Positions 33,783-42,655 of a stretch of DNA of 49,918 nt are shown one piece after another. The notes beneath the pieces were generated by a model. It saw only the letters and a program-made list of their open reading frames with translations, did not search any database and was not told the DNA's origin. Numbering within the stretch: position 1 is the stretch's first letter; each line of letters opens with the position of its first letter. The translations under genes and the position numbers were made by a program. Origin of the DNA: JAWUWD01 sp034112085 (GTDB lineage Bacteria > Bacteroidota > Bacteroidia > Cytophagales > Cyclobacteriaceae); the NCBI GenBank assembly GCA_034112085.1, contig JAWUWD010000013.1, forward strand, positions 1 through 49,918. Reading direction: 5' to 3'.

Positions 33783-35168
33783 TTAATCTTCCTTCTCTTC
33801 CTCTTCTTCCTCATTCTCTTCTTCACTATCATCTTTGAAGGTGATATCATCATCGCCTTTCAGTCTCTTCGATATGGCTAGAAATGGACCTACTACGATC
33901 TCAGCACCAACTTCTACTCCACTGATAATTTGGATGTTTTCATAGTCACTGATTCCAGTTTTCACTACGACCATTTTGGCAATGCCATTCTCATGAATAA
34001 ACACAACCTCTTTTAAGTCATCCTTATTGACTTTCTTTTCAGACTTCTTGTCATCACCACGCCCCTTATTTTCATCGTCTTTCTTTCCTTTTTTATTAGG
34101 ATCTCTAGTCGTTACCGATGACAATGGAATGATTAAAATATTATCCCTTTGCTCAGTGACAATATCTACACTAGCAGTCATTCCCGGTCTGAATGGAAAT
34201 TTATTACCTTCCTTCTGTAGATCGGCAAATGAAGAGTTGAGAATCTTGATCTTCACCTCAAATTCTGTGATTGCATCAGCAGAAGCTTTATCGTTAGCTG
34301 TATTGGCGATGGCAGTAACAATACCTTTAAATTTCTTCTCTAGATAAGCATATGAATCAACATCGATGATCGCTGTATCACCTAAAGTGATTCTAATGAT
34401 GTCGTTCTCATTGACAGCCACTCGTACTTCCATGTTATTGAGATCAGCTATACGAAGCATCTCCGTACCGGTCATCGTTTGCGTACCTACCACTCTTTCG
34501 CCTTTCTTTACGACCAACTTAGAAACAATACCATCGATAGGTGCCTTCACACTGGTAAGCCTCACATTTTCTTTCGCCTCTTCCAAAGAAGCTGAACTAC
34601 TTCTCACAATATATTGAGCAGCAACTACAGTCTGTTCTGCTGAACTCTTATCACTCTTTGCGATGTCATAGTTTTGTTGTGAAAGCTCCATATCGGCATC
34701 AGAGATTACACCTTCTTCTCTTAATTTCATTTGTCGGTCAAAGTCCTGCTTAGCTCGAAGTAATGAAGCTTCAGCTCGGCTCAATGAAGCTCTAGAAGAT
34801 GCTAGGTTCGCTCTTTGTTGATTCAAAGAAGCTTCTGCTCTTTCTTTGGCATTCAACAAATTATCTGGTCTGATCTTTACTAGTAACTGATCAGCAGTAA
34901 CGGCATCGCCTTCTTCCACTGTTAACTTAATGATCTCACCAGATACATCAGGACTCAACTTCACTTCTACTATTGGTTGGATTGCTCCTGAAGCACTTAC
35001 CTTCTCTATGATGGTTCCATTCTTGGCTTCACCAAGTTCTACCTCTAATTGTTTCTTCTTTCCTATCCAGCCCTTTGATTTCCCTACCATCGCTACGATG
35101 ATGAGTAATACGACTGCTCCTATGAGGATGTATATGAGTTTGTTCGATTTCTTCTTTTTCTTAGCCAT
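33783..35168 (-). CDS. efflux membrane fusion (periplasmic adaptor) protein, MacA/HlyD type
   Basis: This is a 461-residue adaptor of tripartite efflux pumps. An N-terminal membrane anchor (LIYILIGAVVLLIIVAMV) is followed by a lipoyl/barrel-sandwich hybrid domain (VSPDVSGEI-like segment and APIDGIVSKLVVKKGERV). A long coiled-coil hairpin of Ala/Ser-rich repeats lies at about 105-195. Then come the beta-barrel domain (FRPGMTASVDIVTEQ) and an acidic, Lys-rich tail rich in Glu and Asp. It lies 4 bases after tolC in the operon. No permease gene follows, so the inner-membrane partner must be encoded elsewhere. Confidence 0.9.
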   Translation of the reverse strand: MAKKKKKSNKLIYILIGAVVLLIIVAMVGKSKGWIGKKKQLEVELGEAKNGTIIEKVSASGAIQPIVEVKLSPDVSGEIIKLTVEEGDAVTADQLLVKIRPDNLLNAKERAEASLNQQRANLASSRASLSRAEASLLRAKQDFDRQMKLREEGVISDADMELSQQNYDIAKSDKSSAEQTVVAAQYIVRSSSASLEEAKENVRLTSVKAPIDGIVSKLVVKKGERVVGTQTMTGTEMLRIADLNNMEVRVAVNENDIIRITLGDTAIIDVDSYAYLEKKFKGIVTAIANTANDKASADAITEFEVKIKILNSSFADLQKEGNKFPFRPGMTASVDIVTEQRDNILIIPLSSVTTRDPNKKGKKDDENKGRGDDKKSEKKVNKDDLKEVVFIHENGIAKMVVVKTGISDYENIQIISGVEVGAEIVVGPFLAISKRLKGDDDITFKDDSEEENEEEEEEKED

Positions 35169-35172
35169 TATT

Positions 35173-36669
35173 TTAAAAGTCTAAAGTGTTGCCTTGGTAA
35201 AAGTCTATTATTTTGAGTTTAAATATGTAATCGTATTTCGCCCTAAGTAGATCTGAGTTTGCTTGAAAGAAATTATTCTCAGCTAATAAAAAATCAACAT
35301 CACTTATCGCTCTTTGGTTTCTTCTTTTTTGAGCTATTCTATAAGCCTCTTCGGTCGCCTTAACTTGGGTTAGAGAAGCATTATAAGTTCTAGCTGCAGC
35401 CAAAGCATCGTTATGAGAAGTTTCTATGGCTTGTCTTAGTGTATTTCTAGTTTCCTTAGCACTTATTTCAGCTTGCTTTTTTTGAATCAAAGCTCTCTGT
35501 ACTCCTGCTTTCGCTTGGTAGCGATTGAAAATTGGAATAGAAAGCCCAAAGCTTAAGAACTTACTTAAGTTATCACCGAACTGATCATTCAATCCATAAC
35601 TATCTGCAAATTCACCGCTCGGTGCAAATGATGGATTGTTGGAAAATACAGAAGCATTCGTGCCACTCACGAATCCAATCTCTGGATTAGTTTCTAATAA
35701 TATTGGGTCTCCACCATCTGAGACAAACCTTCTACCATCTCTAGCGTCAGAATAGTTTGTGGATAATCCAGCGCTAGCCGTGATAGTTGGGTAATAATTT
35801 CCTTTAGAAGCCTTCAAACTATAGTCTGCGCTTTGAACACCAAGATCAGTGCTTCTAATTTCTGGCATGGACTGAACTGAAATACTATAAATCTCTTCGA
35901 CTGATGCAGGCTCTGTTACGATCCCATCTTCAAGATCAATTTGAGGCAAGACCACATCAAAAGATTCCGAAGCTGGAATCTGCAAAAGTTGCTTAAGTTG
36001 AAGAACAGATAGATTAAACTGATTCTCTTGATTGATTACATTGACATCATTCGTGGCGCGTTGTGCCATCACGTTATATAGACTACTCATTGCAATAGCT
36101 CCTTGTTCTTCTTGAATTTTTGCTGTATTCAGCTGCTCATCAGAAGAGGCAAGTTGTAATCTGGAATTATTCAACAACTCCTGATTGAAAATTACATTCA
36201 TATAGAATAAAATGACGTTTTGCGTTATATCATTCTTAGATTTTTCTAAATCATTTTGACTAGCTTCAAAAGCCAATTTATTTTGAGTTATCGAGTTCCT
36301 CAACAAAAACCCATTGAACAAGGTAACTTGGGCATTTGCATTTGCATTAGTAGACTGAATCCTAGCCGTTATAAACTGATTAGAAGTTGGATCAATAGAA
36401 CGACCCCAGTTGTAGCCATAGCTACCACCAGCGTTAAGGTTAGGCAATAATGCCATCTTAGACTGATCGTAGTTCACATCATTGGATTGCACATTGAGCA
36501 AACTTCGCTGGACAGTCAGGTTATTATCCAACGCATATTCTACGCATTCTTTTAGGGTCCATTTTTTAGCACTGTTGTCCTGTGCTATTGAGTGTGTGGA
36601 CCAACTTAGCAGTGATAGCGCTGCTATCAGTATCCGAGTAGTTGACATATATTTATTCATTTTTGACAT
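35173..36669 (-). CDS. TolC family outer-membrane efflux protein
   Basis: This is a 498-residue outer-membrane channel of the TolC family. A signal peptide ends at about residue 29 (STHSIAQ). Two related halves follow with long helices and the segment LKECVEYALDNNLTVQRSLL typical of the family start. The second half has FGLSIPIFNRYQAKAGVQRA. The start at 36669 is chosen for length, but Met4 and Met8 are also possible. It is 3 bases after the sdaAB stop and 4 bases before the adaptor gene, so it is in a three-gene operon. Confidence 0.93.
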   Translation of the reverse strand: MSKMNKYMSTTRILIAALSLLSWSTHSIAQDNSAKKWTLKECVEYALDNNLTVQRSLLNVQSNDVNYDQSKMALLPNLNAGGSYGYNWGRSIDPTSNQFITARIQSTNANANAQVTLFNGFLLRNSITQNKLAFEASQNDLEKSKNDITQNVILFYMNVIFNQELLNNSRLQLASSDEQLNTAKIQEEQGAIAMSSLYNVMAQRATNDVNVINQENQFNLSVLQLKQLLQIPASESFDVVLPQIDLEDGIVTEPASVEEIYSISVQSMPEIRSTDLGVQSADYSLKASKGNYYPTITASAGLSTNYSDARDGRRFVSDGGDPILLETNPEIGFVSGTNASVFSNNPSFAPSGEFADSYGLNDQFGDNLSKFLSFGLSIPIFNRYQAKAGVQRALIQKKQAEISAKETRNTLRQAIETSHNDALAAARTYNASLTQVKATEEAYRIAQKRRNQRAISDVDFLLAENNFFQANSDLLRAKYDYIFKLKIIDFYQGNTLDF

Positions 36670-36672
36670 TCA

Positions 36673-37347
36673 TTAAGTAATTTTTGGTACATAAGTCACC
36701 TCTTTGATCCAAGTAAGGCTATTGAGATAATCTATCGTTGGTTGATTAATTTCTGAATCTGCTTCAATAATCTGGCAGGCCTTATCATTTTTACCTTTAC
36801 GGGATACAGACATTGTCGCAATATTGCAATCTGCTTGAGAAAGAACATTGGCTATAAAGGCAATACTTCCCTTAGTATCATCTGCCTTTACGATCAAAGT
36901 ATGCAGTGCAGCCGAAAAGTGTGATTTGAAACCATCTACTTCACCAATATTGATCACTCCTCCTCCTCTACTCTCACCCATAACTATCACGGTTCGATCG
37001 CCTTTGACCAGTTTGAGTACTATCGTATTTGGATGATGAGTCGAGGCATTGCCAATTGATCTAAAGGTATATTTTAAATTAGCATTTTTGGCTTCATTGA
37101 AGGCGTCTCTAATCCGCTTATCATCTGTAGCATATCCTAGCAGCCCTGCTATTACGGCTTTATCACTTCCATGACCTTCATAAGTTCTTGCAAATGAATT
37201 GTAAAAAGTAATCTCAGCATGATCAGGAATATCTCCCAATATACTAATCGCTGCACGGGCGATTTTCACCACGCCAGCTGTGTGGGAACTCGATGGCCCA
37301 ATCATCACTGGACCTATCATATCAAATACACTACTCTTTTCTGCCAT
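36673..37347 (-). CDS. sdaAB: L-serine ammonia-lyase, beta subunit
   Basis: This is the beta subunit of the Fe-S type L-serine dehydratase, which converts serine to pyruvate and ammonia. It has 224 residues. The signature FDMIGPVMIGPSSSHTAGV opens the domain, and a C-terminal ACT domain (ADDTKGSIAFIANVLSQADC) is present. The alpha subunit gene (sdaAA) with the Fe-S ligands is not in the window. Its place ahead of tolC and an efflux adaptor in one apparent operon is unusual, and no functional link is known. Confidence 0.9.
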   Translation of the reverse strand: MAEKSSVFDMIGPVMIGPSSSHTAGVVKIARAAISILGDIPDHAEITFYNSFARTYEGHGSDKAVIAGLLGYATDDKRIRDAFNEAKNANLKYTFRSIGNASTHHPNTIVLKLVKGDRTVIVMGESRGGGVINIGEVDGFKSHFSAALHTLIVKADDTKGSIAFIANVLSQADCNIATMSVSRKGKNDKACQIIEADSEINQPTIDYLNSLTWIKEVTYVPKIT

Positions 37348-37408
37348 CCTATTGATTCTACAAGTTCAATTATACTGATATTTTTAAACGAATTTTCCTT
37401 AACATTGT

Positions 37409-37472
37409 GAATGGTAATATAACCCTTTGAGGTGTATCTTTCACCCCGTGAAAATAGGATAACTTACCATTC
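37409..37472. promoter_or_regulatory. long-range inverted repeat between divergent sdaAB and aminotransferase genes
   Basis: GAATGGTAA (37409-37417) and TTACCATTC (37464-37472) form a perfect 9-base inverted repeat around a 46-base spacer. The spacer has a weaker inner pair (AGGTG with CACCC). It lies between two divergent start codons and could be an operator pair or an RNA structure. No known site is recognised. Confidence 0.35.
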
Positions 37473-37513
37473 GAAAGCAAATAAACCGATTAAGAATCAG
37501 TCCTCATACAGAA

Positions 37514-38320
37514 ATGCACATATTTTACAATGGTGATATTATTGATGAGGCGGATCTAGATTTAGGAGTGAACAATCGTGCCTTTCAATACGGTGATGGT
37601 CTTTTCGAAACTATTATTTGTCAAAGTGATCAACTCTCCTTTGAACAGTATCATAAAGAACGTCTAATAGCAGGAATGAAAGCCTTAGATCTTTCATTCT
37701 CGAATCACCTTTCTATTCATGATATTTTCGAAGGAATTCATTCCTTAATCAAAAAAGTCAATTATTCTTCGGCACGTGTCCGATTGCAAGTTTGGAGAAA
37801 AACTGGCGGGCTTTATACGCCATCTGACAATGAAGTAGAAGTAATAGCCACTTGCTCAGCTTATCCGTTTACAGAAAGCACGCCAAAGTTAAATGCAAGT
37901 TTCTCCAAAGATGTGCAACTAACCCCAACCCCATGGTCTAGCTACAAAACCATTAGTGCATTGCCGTATGTTCAAGCGGCTCTTGAAAGAGAGCGAAGAG
38001 GTCTTGATGAACTCATCCTTTTAGATCAACTAGGAAATATCGCTGAGTGTTCTTCAAGTAATGTTTTCTGGAAAAAAGGCAATGTCTACTTTACACCTTC
38101 ACTGAAAACTGGCTGCATAGAAGGTATTATGCGAAGACATGTCATCAAAAAATTGAGGAGTAACAACCTAACGATACAAATTGGAGAATACTCACAAACT
38201 ACATTGCATGATGCAGAAGAGGTTTTCACAACCAACGTCACAGGAATTCACTCTATACTATCGATAGACGAATGTCAATATGCACATAAGCTATCGATTA
38301 AACCGCTATTGGAGCTTTGA
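37514..38320 (+). CDS. class IV aminotransferase, aminodeoxychorismate lyase-like
   Basis: This is a 268-residue PLP enzyme of fold type IV, the family of PabC, IlvE and D-amino-acid transaminase. The beginning IFYNGDIIDEADLDLGVNNR and RAFQYGDGLFETI fits PabC-like members. The PLP lysine is K145 in SSYKTISAL, followed by ELILLDQLGNIAECSSSNVF. It could make para-aminobenzoate for folate synthesis, supported slightly by the convergent thyA, but a branched-chain or D-amino acid role cannot be excluded. Its last 23 bases overlap the 3' end of thyA on the opposite strand. Confidence 0.82.
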   Translation: MHIFYNGDIIDEADLDLGVNNRAFQYGDGLFETIICQSDQLSFEQYHKERLIAGMKALDLSFSNHLSIHDIFEGIHSLIKKVNYSSARVRLQVWRKTGGLYTPSDNEVEVIATCSAYPFTESTPKLNASFSKDVQLTPTPWSSYKTISALPYVQAALERERRGLDELILLDQLGNIAECSSSNVFWKKGNVYFTPSLKTGCIEGIMRRHVIKKLRSNNLTIQIGEYSQTTLHDAEEVFTTNVTGIHSILSIDECQYAHKLSIKPLLEL

Positions 38321-39092
38321 TAGATGGATGCGCCTCATAGTTCTGAATCTCAAAGTCTTCAACCTTATAATCAAAAATTGAGTCTGGTTTCCTCAATATC
38401 TTCAATTGTGAAATGGTCATGGTCTCTCTTCCTAGCTGTAACTTGGCTTGATCCAAATGATTGGTATATAGATGTGTATCGCCTCCCGTCCAAACAAAAT
38501 CGCCTGGCTCAAGATCACACTGCTGTGCAAACATATGGACTAATAACGCATATGATGCTACATTGAATGGCACTCCTAAGAAATAATCTGCACTTCTCTG
38601 ATAGAGTTGGCAGGACAGCTTTCCATCTGCTACATAAAATTGAAACATCGTGTGGCAAGGAGGTAAAGCCATCTTGTTGACTTCCGATACATTCCAAGCA
38701 CTTACAATATGTCTTCTAGAATTAGGATTGTTTTTGATCTGGTCGATCACCTGTGATATCTGATCAATAGTACTTCCGTCTGGTGCAGGCCAACTCCTCC
38801 ATTGGTGGCCGTATACTGGTCCCAAGTCTCCATTCTCATCTGCCCACTCATCCCATATCTTTACTTTATTATCATTCAAGTATTTGATATTGGTGTCTCC
38901 GCTCAAGAACCAAAGCAACTCATGGACGATAGATCTGATATGAAGTTTTTTAGTCGTCAACAAAGGAAACCCTTCTTGGAGGTCAAATCTTAATTGTCGT
39001 CCAAAAACCGATAGTGTACCCGTACCTGTACGATCACCCTTTTCAGCGCCATTGTCTAAAATATCTTGCATTAAGTTGAGGTACTGCTTCAT
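38298..39092 (-). CDS. thyA: thymidylate synthase
   Basis: This enzyme makes dTMP from dUMP with methylene-tetrahydrofolate. It has 264 residues, the same length as the E. coli enzyme. The catalytic Cys146 is in LPPCHTMFQFYV, Arg residues for phosphate binding are in NSRRHIVSAWN, and RSADYFLGVPFN is present. No dihydrofolate reductase gene follows, which is its frequent partner. It overlaps the class IV aminotransferase gene tail to tail by 23 bases. Confidence 0.98.
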   Translation of the reverse strand: MKQYLNLMQDILDNGAEKGDRTGTGTLSVFGRQLRFDLQEGFPLLTTKKLHIRSIVHELLWFLSGDTNIKYLNDNKVKIWDEWADENGDLGPVYGHQWRSWPAPDGSTIDQISQVIDQIKNNPNSRRHIVSAWNVSEVNKMALPPCHTMFQFYVADGKLSCQLYQRSADYFLGVPFNVASYALLVHMFAQQCDLEPGDFVWTGGDTHLYTNHLDQAKLQLGRETMTISQLKILRKPDSIFDYKVEDFEIQNYEAHPSIKAPIAV

Positions 39093-39346
39093 GTTTCTTT
39101 ACTTGTTTGGAGATTAATTAACAAATGTAATATTCATCGAGTGAAAAATATAATTCGGCAGGCATATTTTGATGTTTGACGAATTACCTGAAATCTGAAA
39201 AAGCAATTCGTTAATTTTGTAATTAATTGATCATTAAACAATTGAGCAATGTTCCATGAAGAATAGTCTCGACTATATGAACATATAGAATTAATTGTAT
39301 ATTAAAGTTTAACCTAAATAATACCTAACCGAAACAACTATTACAA
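39093..39346. promoter_or_regulatory. divergent intergenic region thyA / mscS
   Basis: This AT-rich region should hold promoters for both genes. A short inverted repeat ACGAATT/AATTCGT (39179-39185 and 39205-39211) is present, but no promoter box is convincing. Nothing else is seen. Confidence 0.3.
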
Positions 39347-40156
39347 ATGGAAATTAACACAGAAGCAATTTGGAAATTGGCAATGACTTATGGCCCTAAA
39401 ATAGTCTACGCTATTATTACACTTATCATTGGTCTATGGATCGTCAAAGCGATCACTAGCGGTTTTGGAAAAGTCCTTGACAAACGGGATGTAGATGCCT
39501 CATTAAAGCCCTTTCTAAAAAGCCTTATCGGTACACTCCTAAAGATCATGTTGATCATTACAGTAATGACGATGTTGGGTATAGAAATGACCTCATTCAT
39601 AGCCATACTTGGTGCAGCAGGACTGGCTGTCGGTATGGCACTTTCAGGTACTTTACAAAATTTCGCTGGAGGCGTGATACTGCTTATATTAAAGCCTTTC
39701 AAAGTAGGTGATTTTGTGGAAGCTCAAGGATATGCTGGGGTTATTAAGGAGATCCAAATCTTTAATACCATCATGACTACTGGTGACAACAAAACGATCA
39801 TCATTCCTAATGGAGGTCTTTCGAATGGTGCAATGACCAATTTCTCCACCCAAGCAACTAGAAGAGTTGATATGAGTTTCGGGATAGGCTATGGCGATGA
39901 TATTAAGAAAGCTAAAGAAGTGCTAGCCACAATCATGGCTGCTGATGATCGTATATTGAAAGACCCTGCTGTATTTATAGCAGTATCTGAACTTGCCGAT
40001 AGCTATGTGAATTTTGTGGTAAGGGCTTGGGTCAATTCTGCAGACTATTGGGGGGTGTTCTTCCATATGCAAGAAACAGTGAAACTCACTTTTGACAAGG
40101 AAGGTCTTAGTATTCCTTTCCCACAAAGAGACATTCACGTACACAACCAAAAATAA
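39347..40156 (+). CDS. mscS: small-conductance mechanosensitive channel, MscS family
   Basis: This is a 269-residue inner-membrane channel that releases solutes on hypo-osmotic shock. Three transmembrane helices are visible at about residues 15-35, 55-80 and 85-110, the third being the pore helix with the Gly/Ala-rich sequence ILGAAGLAVGMALSGTLQNF. The beta domain follows (FKVGDFVEAQGYAGVIKEIQ and IIIPNGGLSNGAMTNFS). The C-terminal alpha/beta domain ends with the family-typical GLSIPFPQRDIHVH. Length and motifs match E. coli MscS. Confidence 0.95.
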   Translation: MEINTEAIWKLAMTYGPKIVYAIITLIIGLWIVKAITSGFGKVLDKRDVDASLKPFLKSLIGTLLKIMLIITVMTMLGIEMTSFIAILGAAGLAVGMALSGTLQNFAGGVILLILKPFKVGDFVEAQGYAGVIKEIQIFNTIMTTGDNKTIIIPNGGLSNGAMTNFSTQATRRVDMSFGIGYGDDIKKAKEVLATIMAADDRILKDPAVFIAVSELADSYVNFVVRAWVNSADYWGVFFHMQETVKLTFDKEGLSIPFPQRDIHVHNQK

Positions 40157-40227
40157 TCAATTCACCTAGTGAGTTTGGTTTATTAAGCTTAAGACCAGAC
40201 ATTTGTAGAAATTATAAACAGTTAAAT

Positions 40228-41148
40228 ATGAATAAAATGAAAGTTAGTTTTTTAGGTCTCGTTATAGGTATAATCTCTATGGCGACTTCTTATGGACAAA
40301 GTGATACTACTTATTGGAAGCGTGGAGCTACAGGAACACTTACTTTTACACAAGTGAGCCTTACGAACTGGGCGGCTGGTGGTGACAATTCTGTCTCTTT
40401 CAATGCCTACTTCAATACATTTGCTAACTACACAAAGGGAAGAACTACTTGGGACAATAACCTCGAATTAGGATACGGACTTCTTAATCAGGGTGATGTA
40501 GGTGCTAGAAAAAGTGATGACAAAATCATCTTCACTACTAAGTATGGCTACAAAATCAAACCAGAAAATGACCGTATGTACTGGAGTACTTTACTTGATT
40601 TCAAAACGCAATTTGATGGCGGGCTGGAGTACACAGCTGATGGTGCTGAAGTAAAGATATCAGACTTTATGGCTCCAGGTTATTTGACTATTGCTACAGG
40701 TCTTGAATATAAGCCCTCTGCTGCCTTCAATTTAATATATGCTCCAGTCGCTGGTAAGATCACCTTTGTGAATAGTGAAGTGTTATCCAATCAAGCTGGC
40801 GGAGCTTATGGTGTAGAGCAAGGAGATAATAGTGTTGCTGAGCTTGGTTCTTTCCTGAAAATGGGTTTCAAAAAAGACATCGCTGAGAACATAAATCTGG
40901 ATTCTAAGCTTGAGCTATTTACTGCTTATGATGATAGCTTTGGTAATGTTGATATCAACTGGCAAAATGCACTTTTGATGAAGGTGAACGATTGGCTATC
41001 TGCTAGCCTTATCACGCAACTGATATACGATGATGATATCGATATAGTCGAAGTAAACGATGCTGGAGACGTTATCAGTTCTGGTCCTAAAGTTCAATTC
41101 AAACAAATATTTGGGTTAGGATTATCCTATACTGTAGGGAATAAATAA
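40228..41148 (+). CDS. DUF3078 family outer-membrane protein
   Basis: This is a 306-residue protein with a signal peptide (ending MATSYGQ). The mature part begins TGTLTFTQVSLTNWAAGGDN, a hallmark of DUF3078, which is nearly limited to Bacteroidota. It has beta-strand repeats of a small barrel ending LSYTVGNK. The function is unknown. It is 71 bases after mscS and followed by a strong terminator. Confidence 0.9.
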   Translation: MNKMKVSFLGLVIGIISMATSYGQSDTTYWKRGATGTLTFTQVSLTNWAAGGDNSVSFNAYFNTFANYTKGRTTWDNNLELGYGLLNQGDVGARKSDDKIIFTTKYGYKIKPENDRMYWSTLLDFKTQFDGGLEYTADGAEVKISDFMAPGYLTIATGLEYKPSAAFNLIYAPVAGKITFVNSEVLSNQAGGAYGVEQGDNSVAELGSFLKMGFKKDIAENINLDSKLELFTAYDDSFGNVDINWQNALLMKVNDWLSASLITQLIYDDDIDIVEVNDAGDVISSGPKVQFKQIFGLGLSYTVGNK

Positions 41149-41164
41149 GTCTACTCAAACTGAA

Positions 41165-41198
41165 TAAAAAAAGGGCTGTGATATCACAGCCCTTTTTT
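41165..41198. terminator. intrinsic terminator after the DUF3078 gene
   Basis: AAGGGCTGTGAT and ATCACAGCCCTT form a perfect palindrome, flanked by an A-run and a T-run. It could work in both directions, ending DUF3078 on the plus strand and the dehydrogenase gene on the minus strand. Confidence 0.93.
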
Positions 41199-41414
41199 AG
41201 TGCCCTATTTTTATCAATGCGTATATCCTCTTCTTTGCTTTTAGACTTTTCTTATTAGTGGCTTAAGATAGATCGTAGGATCGCTGCTCTAAACCAAGTA
41301 AGAACTCAACTGTTTATCTTGTTTATCTAGCAATAATAATACTAAAAATATTAGTTATTAAAATCATAAAATGTTTAAAATCTGACAGTTAAGTGTAAAT
41401 ACATAAAGTAATAT

Positions 41415-42410
41415 TTAACTCATATTCACTACAAGCTTACCTATCCTATCCCCTGTTTTCATCTGGTCAAAAGCACCAAGAATATCGTCAAATGGCCTAA
41501 CTGAGTCTATCACCGGAACAAGTTGATGGCTCTCAATAAAATGAATCATCTCAACAAATTCTTGATCATTGCCCATCGTTGATCCTTGTAGAGTAACCTG
41601 ATTCCAGAACATTCTAAACATGTCCAACTTGGCAGGCATTCCATTGGTCGCACCATAGAACACTATTCGTCCAGCTGGTCGCATTATCTTGATGAATGTA
41701 TTGATCTGATCTCCGCCTGCACTGTCTATCACTATATCAAACCCTCCAGAAACTTTATAAGCTTCTTTAGCCCAGTTTTCATCTTTATAATTGAATCCAG
41801 CCTTAGCACCCATAGATATGGCCTGATCGATCTTGCTTTGACTACCGGAGGTGATATATACCTCTGCTCCTGCCGCCACGGCAAATTGAAAGGCAAACTG
41901 CCCGACTCCACCGCCAAACCCCGAAATCAATACCGTATCGCCTGATTGCAGTTGTCCATGTGTCATGATTGCTCGGTATGCCGTCAACCCTCCAAGAGGA
42001 ATAGCTGCTGCTTGTTCGTCTTTAAGATATTCAGGTTTCTCAATAAGACGATCAATATCGACTATTATGTATTCTGCAAAGGTGCCTGGTACTGGCATCC
42101 CTAATACGGAATAATCAGCTGCCTGTGCCTTTGGATTGTCGCCCCAGTTGACATTGGGATTGATCAGTACTTTCTTATTCAACCAAGATTGATTCACATC
42201 GTTGGCTACTTCTACCACCTCTCCGCAGGCATCTGAACCGAGTGTCGTCCCAAATTGGATGTTTGGATACATGCCTTCTCTTATCCATTGATCTCTCCGA
42301 TTGAGCGCTACAGCGGAAACTTTCACCAACGCCTGATTAGATTTAATAGCTGGTTTGTCGACTTCGCAAATTTCTATTTGGTGTTCAGCGGTGATTTGAA
42401 GTGCTTTCAT
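41415..42410 (-). CDS. zinc-independent quinone oxidoreductase / MDR alcohol dehydrogenase
   Basis: This is a 331-residue medium-chain dehydrogenase/reductase. The GroES-like N-terminal domain has VALNRRDQWIREG and LGSDACGEVVEV. The Rossmann domain has VLISGFGGGVGQFAFQFAVA. The catalytic zinc ligands (a typical Cys and GHE motif) are not seen, so it belongs to the quinone oxidoreductase-like branch. The substrate is unknown. The 245-base gap to dnaB is AT-rich without a recognisable feature. Confidence 0.88.
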   Translation of the reverse strand: MKALQITAEHQIEICEVDKPAIKSNQALVKVSAVALNRRDQWIREGMYPNIQFGTTLGSDACGEVVEVANDVNQSWLNKKVLINPNVNWGDNPKAQAADYSVLGMPVPGTFAEYIIVDIDRLIEKPEYLKDEQAAAIPLGGLTAYRAIMTHGQLQSGDTVLISGFGGGVGQFAFQFAVAAGAEVYITSGSQSKIDQAISMGAKAGFNYKDENWAKEAYKVSGGFDIVIDSAGGDQINTFIKIMRPAGRIVFYGATNGMPAKLDMFRMFWNQVTLQGSTMGNDQEFVEMIHFIESHQLVPVIDSVRPFDDILGAFDQMKTGDRIGKLVVNMS

Positions 42411-42655
42411 GGATTATAGATTAAATAATAGATATGAGACATTAGTTGATAGATAGTAGACTAGAGGATGTAAGACACGTTATATAAGGCTTTAGAAACG
42501 CAATTTAAAGGTTTAAGACTTAACACTTAAAGTTTTAATAAACAGTATTTTACATGACATATATTGAGAGCTAAAGACAATAGACTTATCGCAATAGAAT
42601 TGACCCAGATACTCACTGGCCCTAGGTTTTAAATCTTAAAAATGACGCCTAAGAC

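Noticed and set aside
39179..39211. Inverted repeat ACGAATT/AATTCGT upstream of mscS
   Set aside because: Only 7 bases in very AT-rich DNA, which is expected by chance; no T-run.
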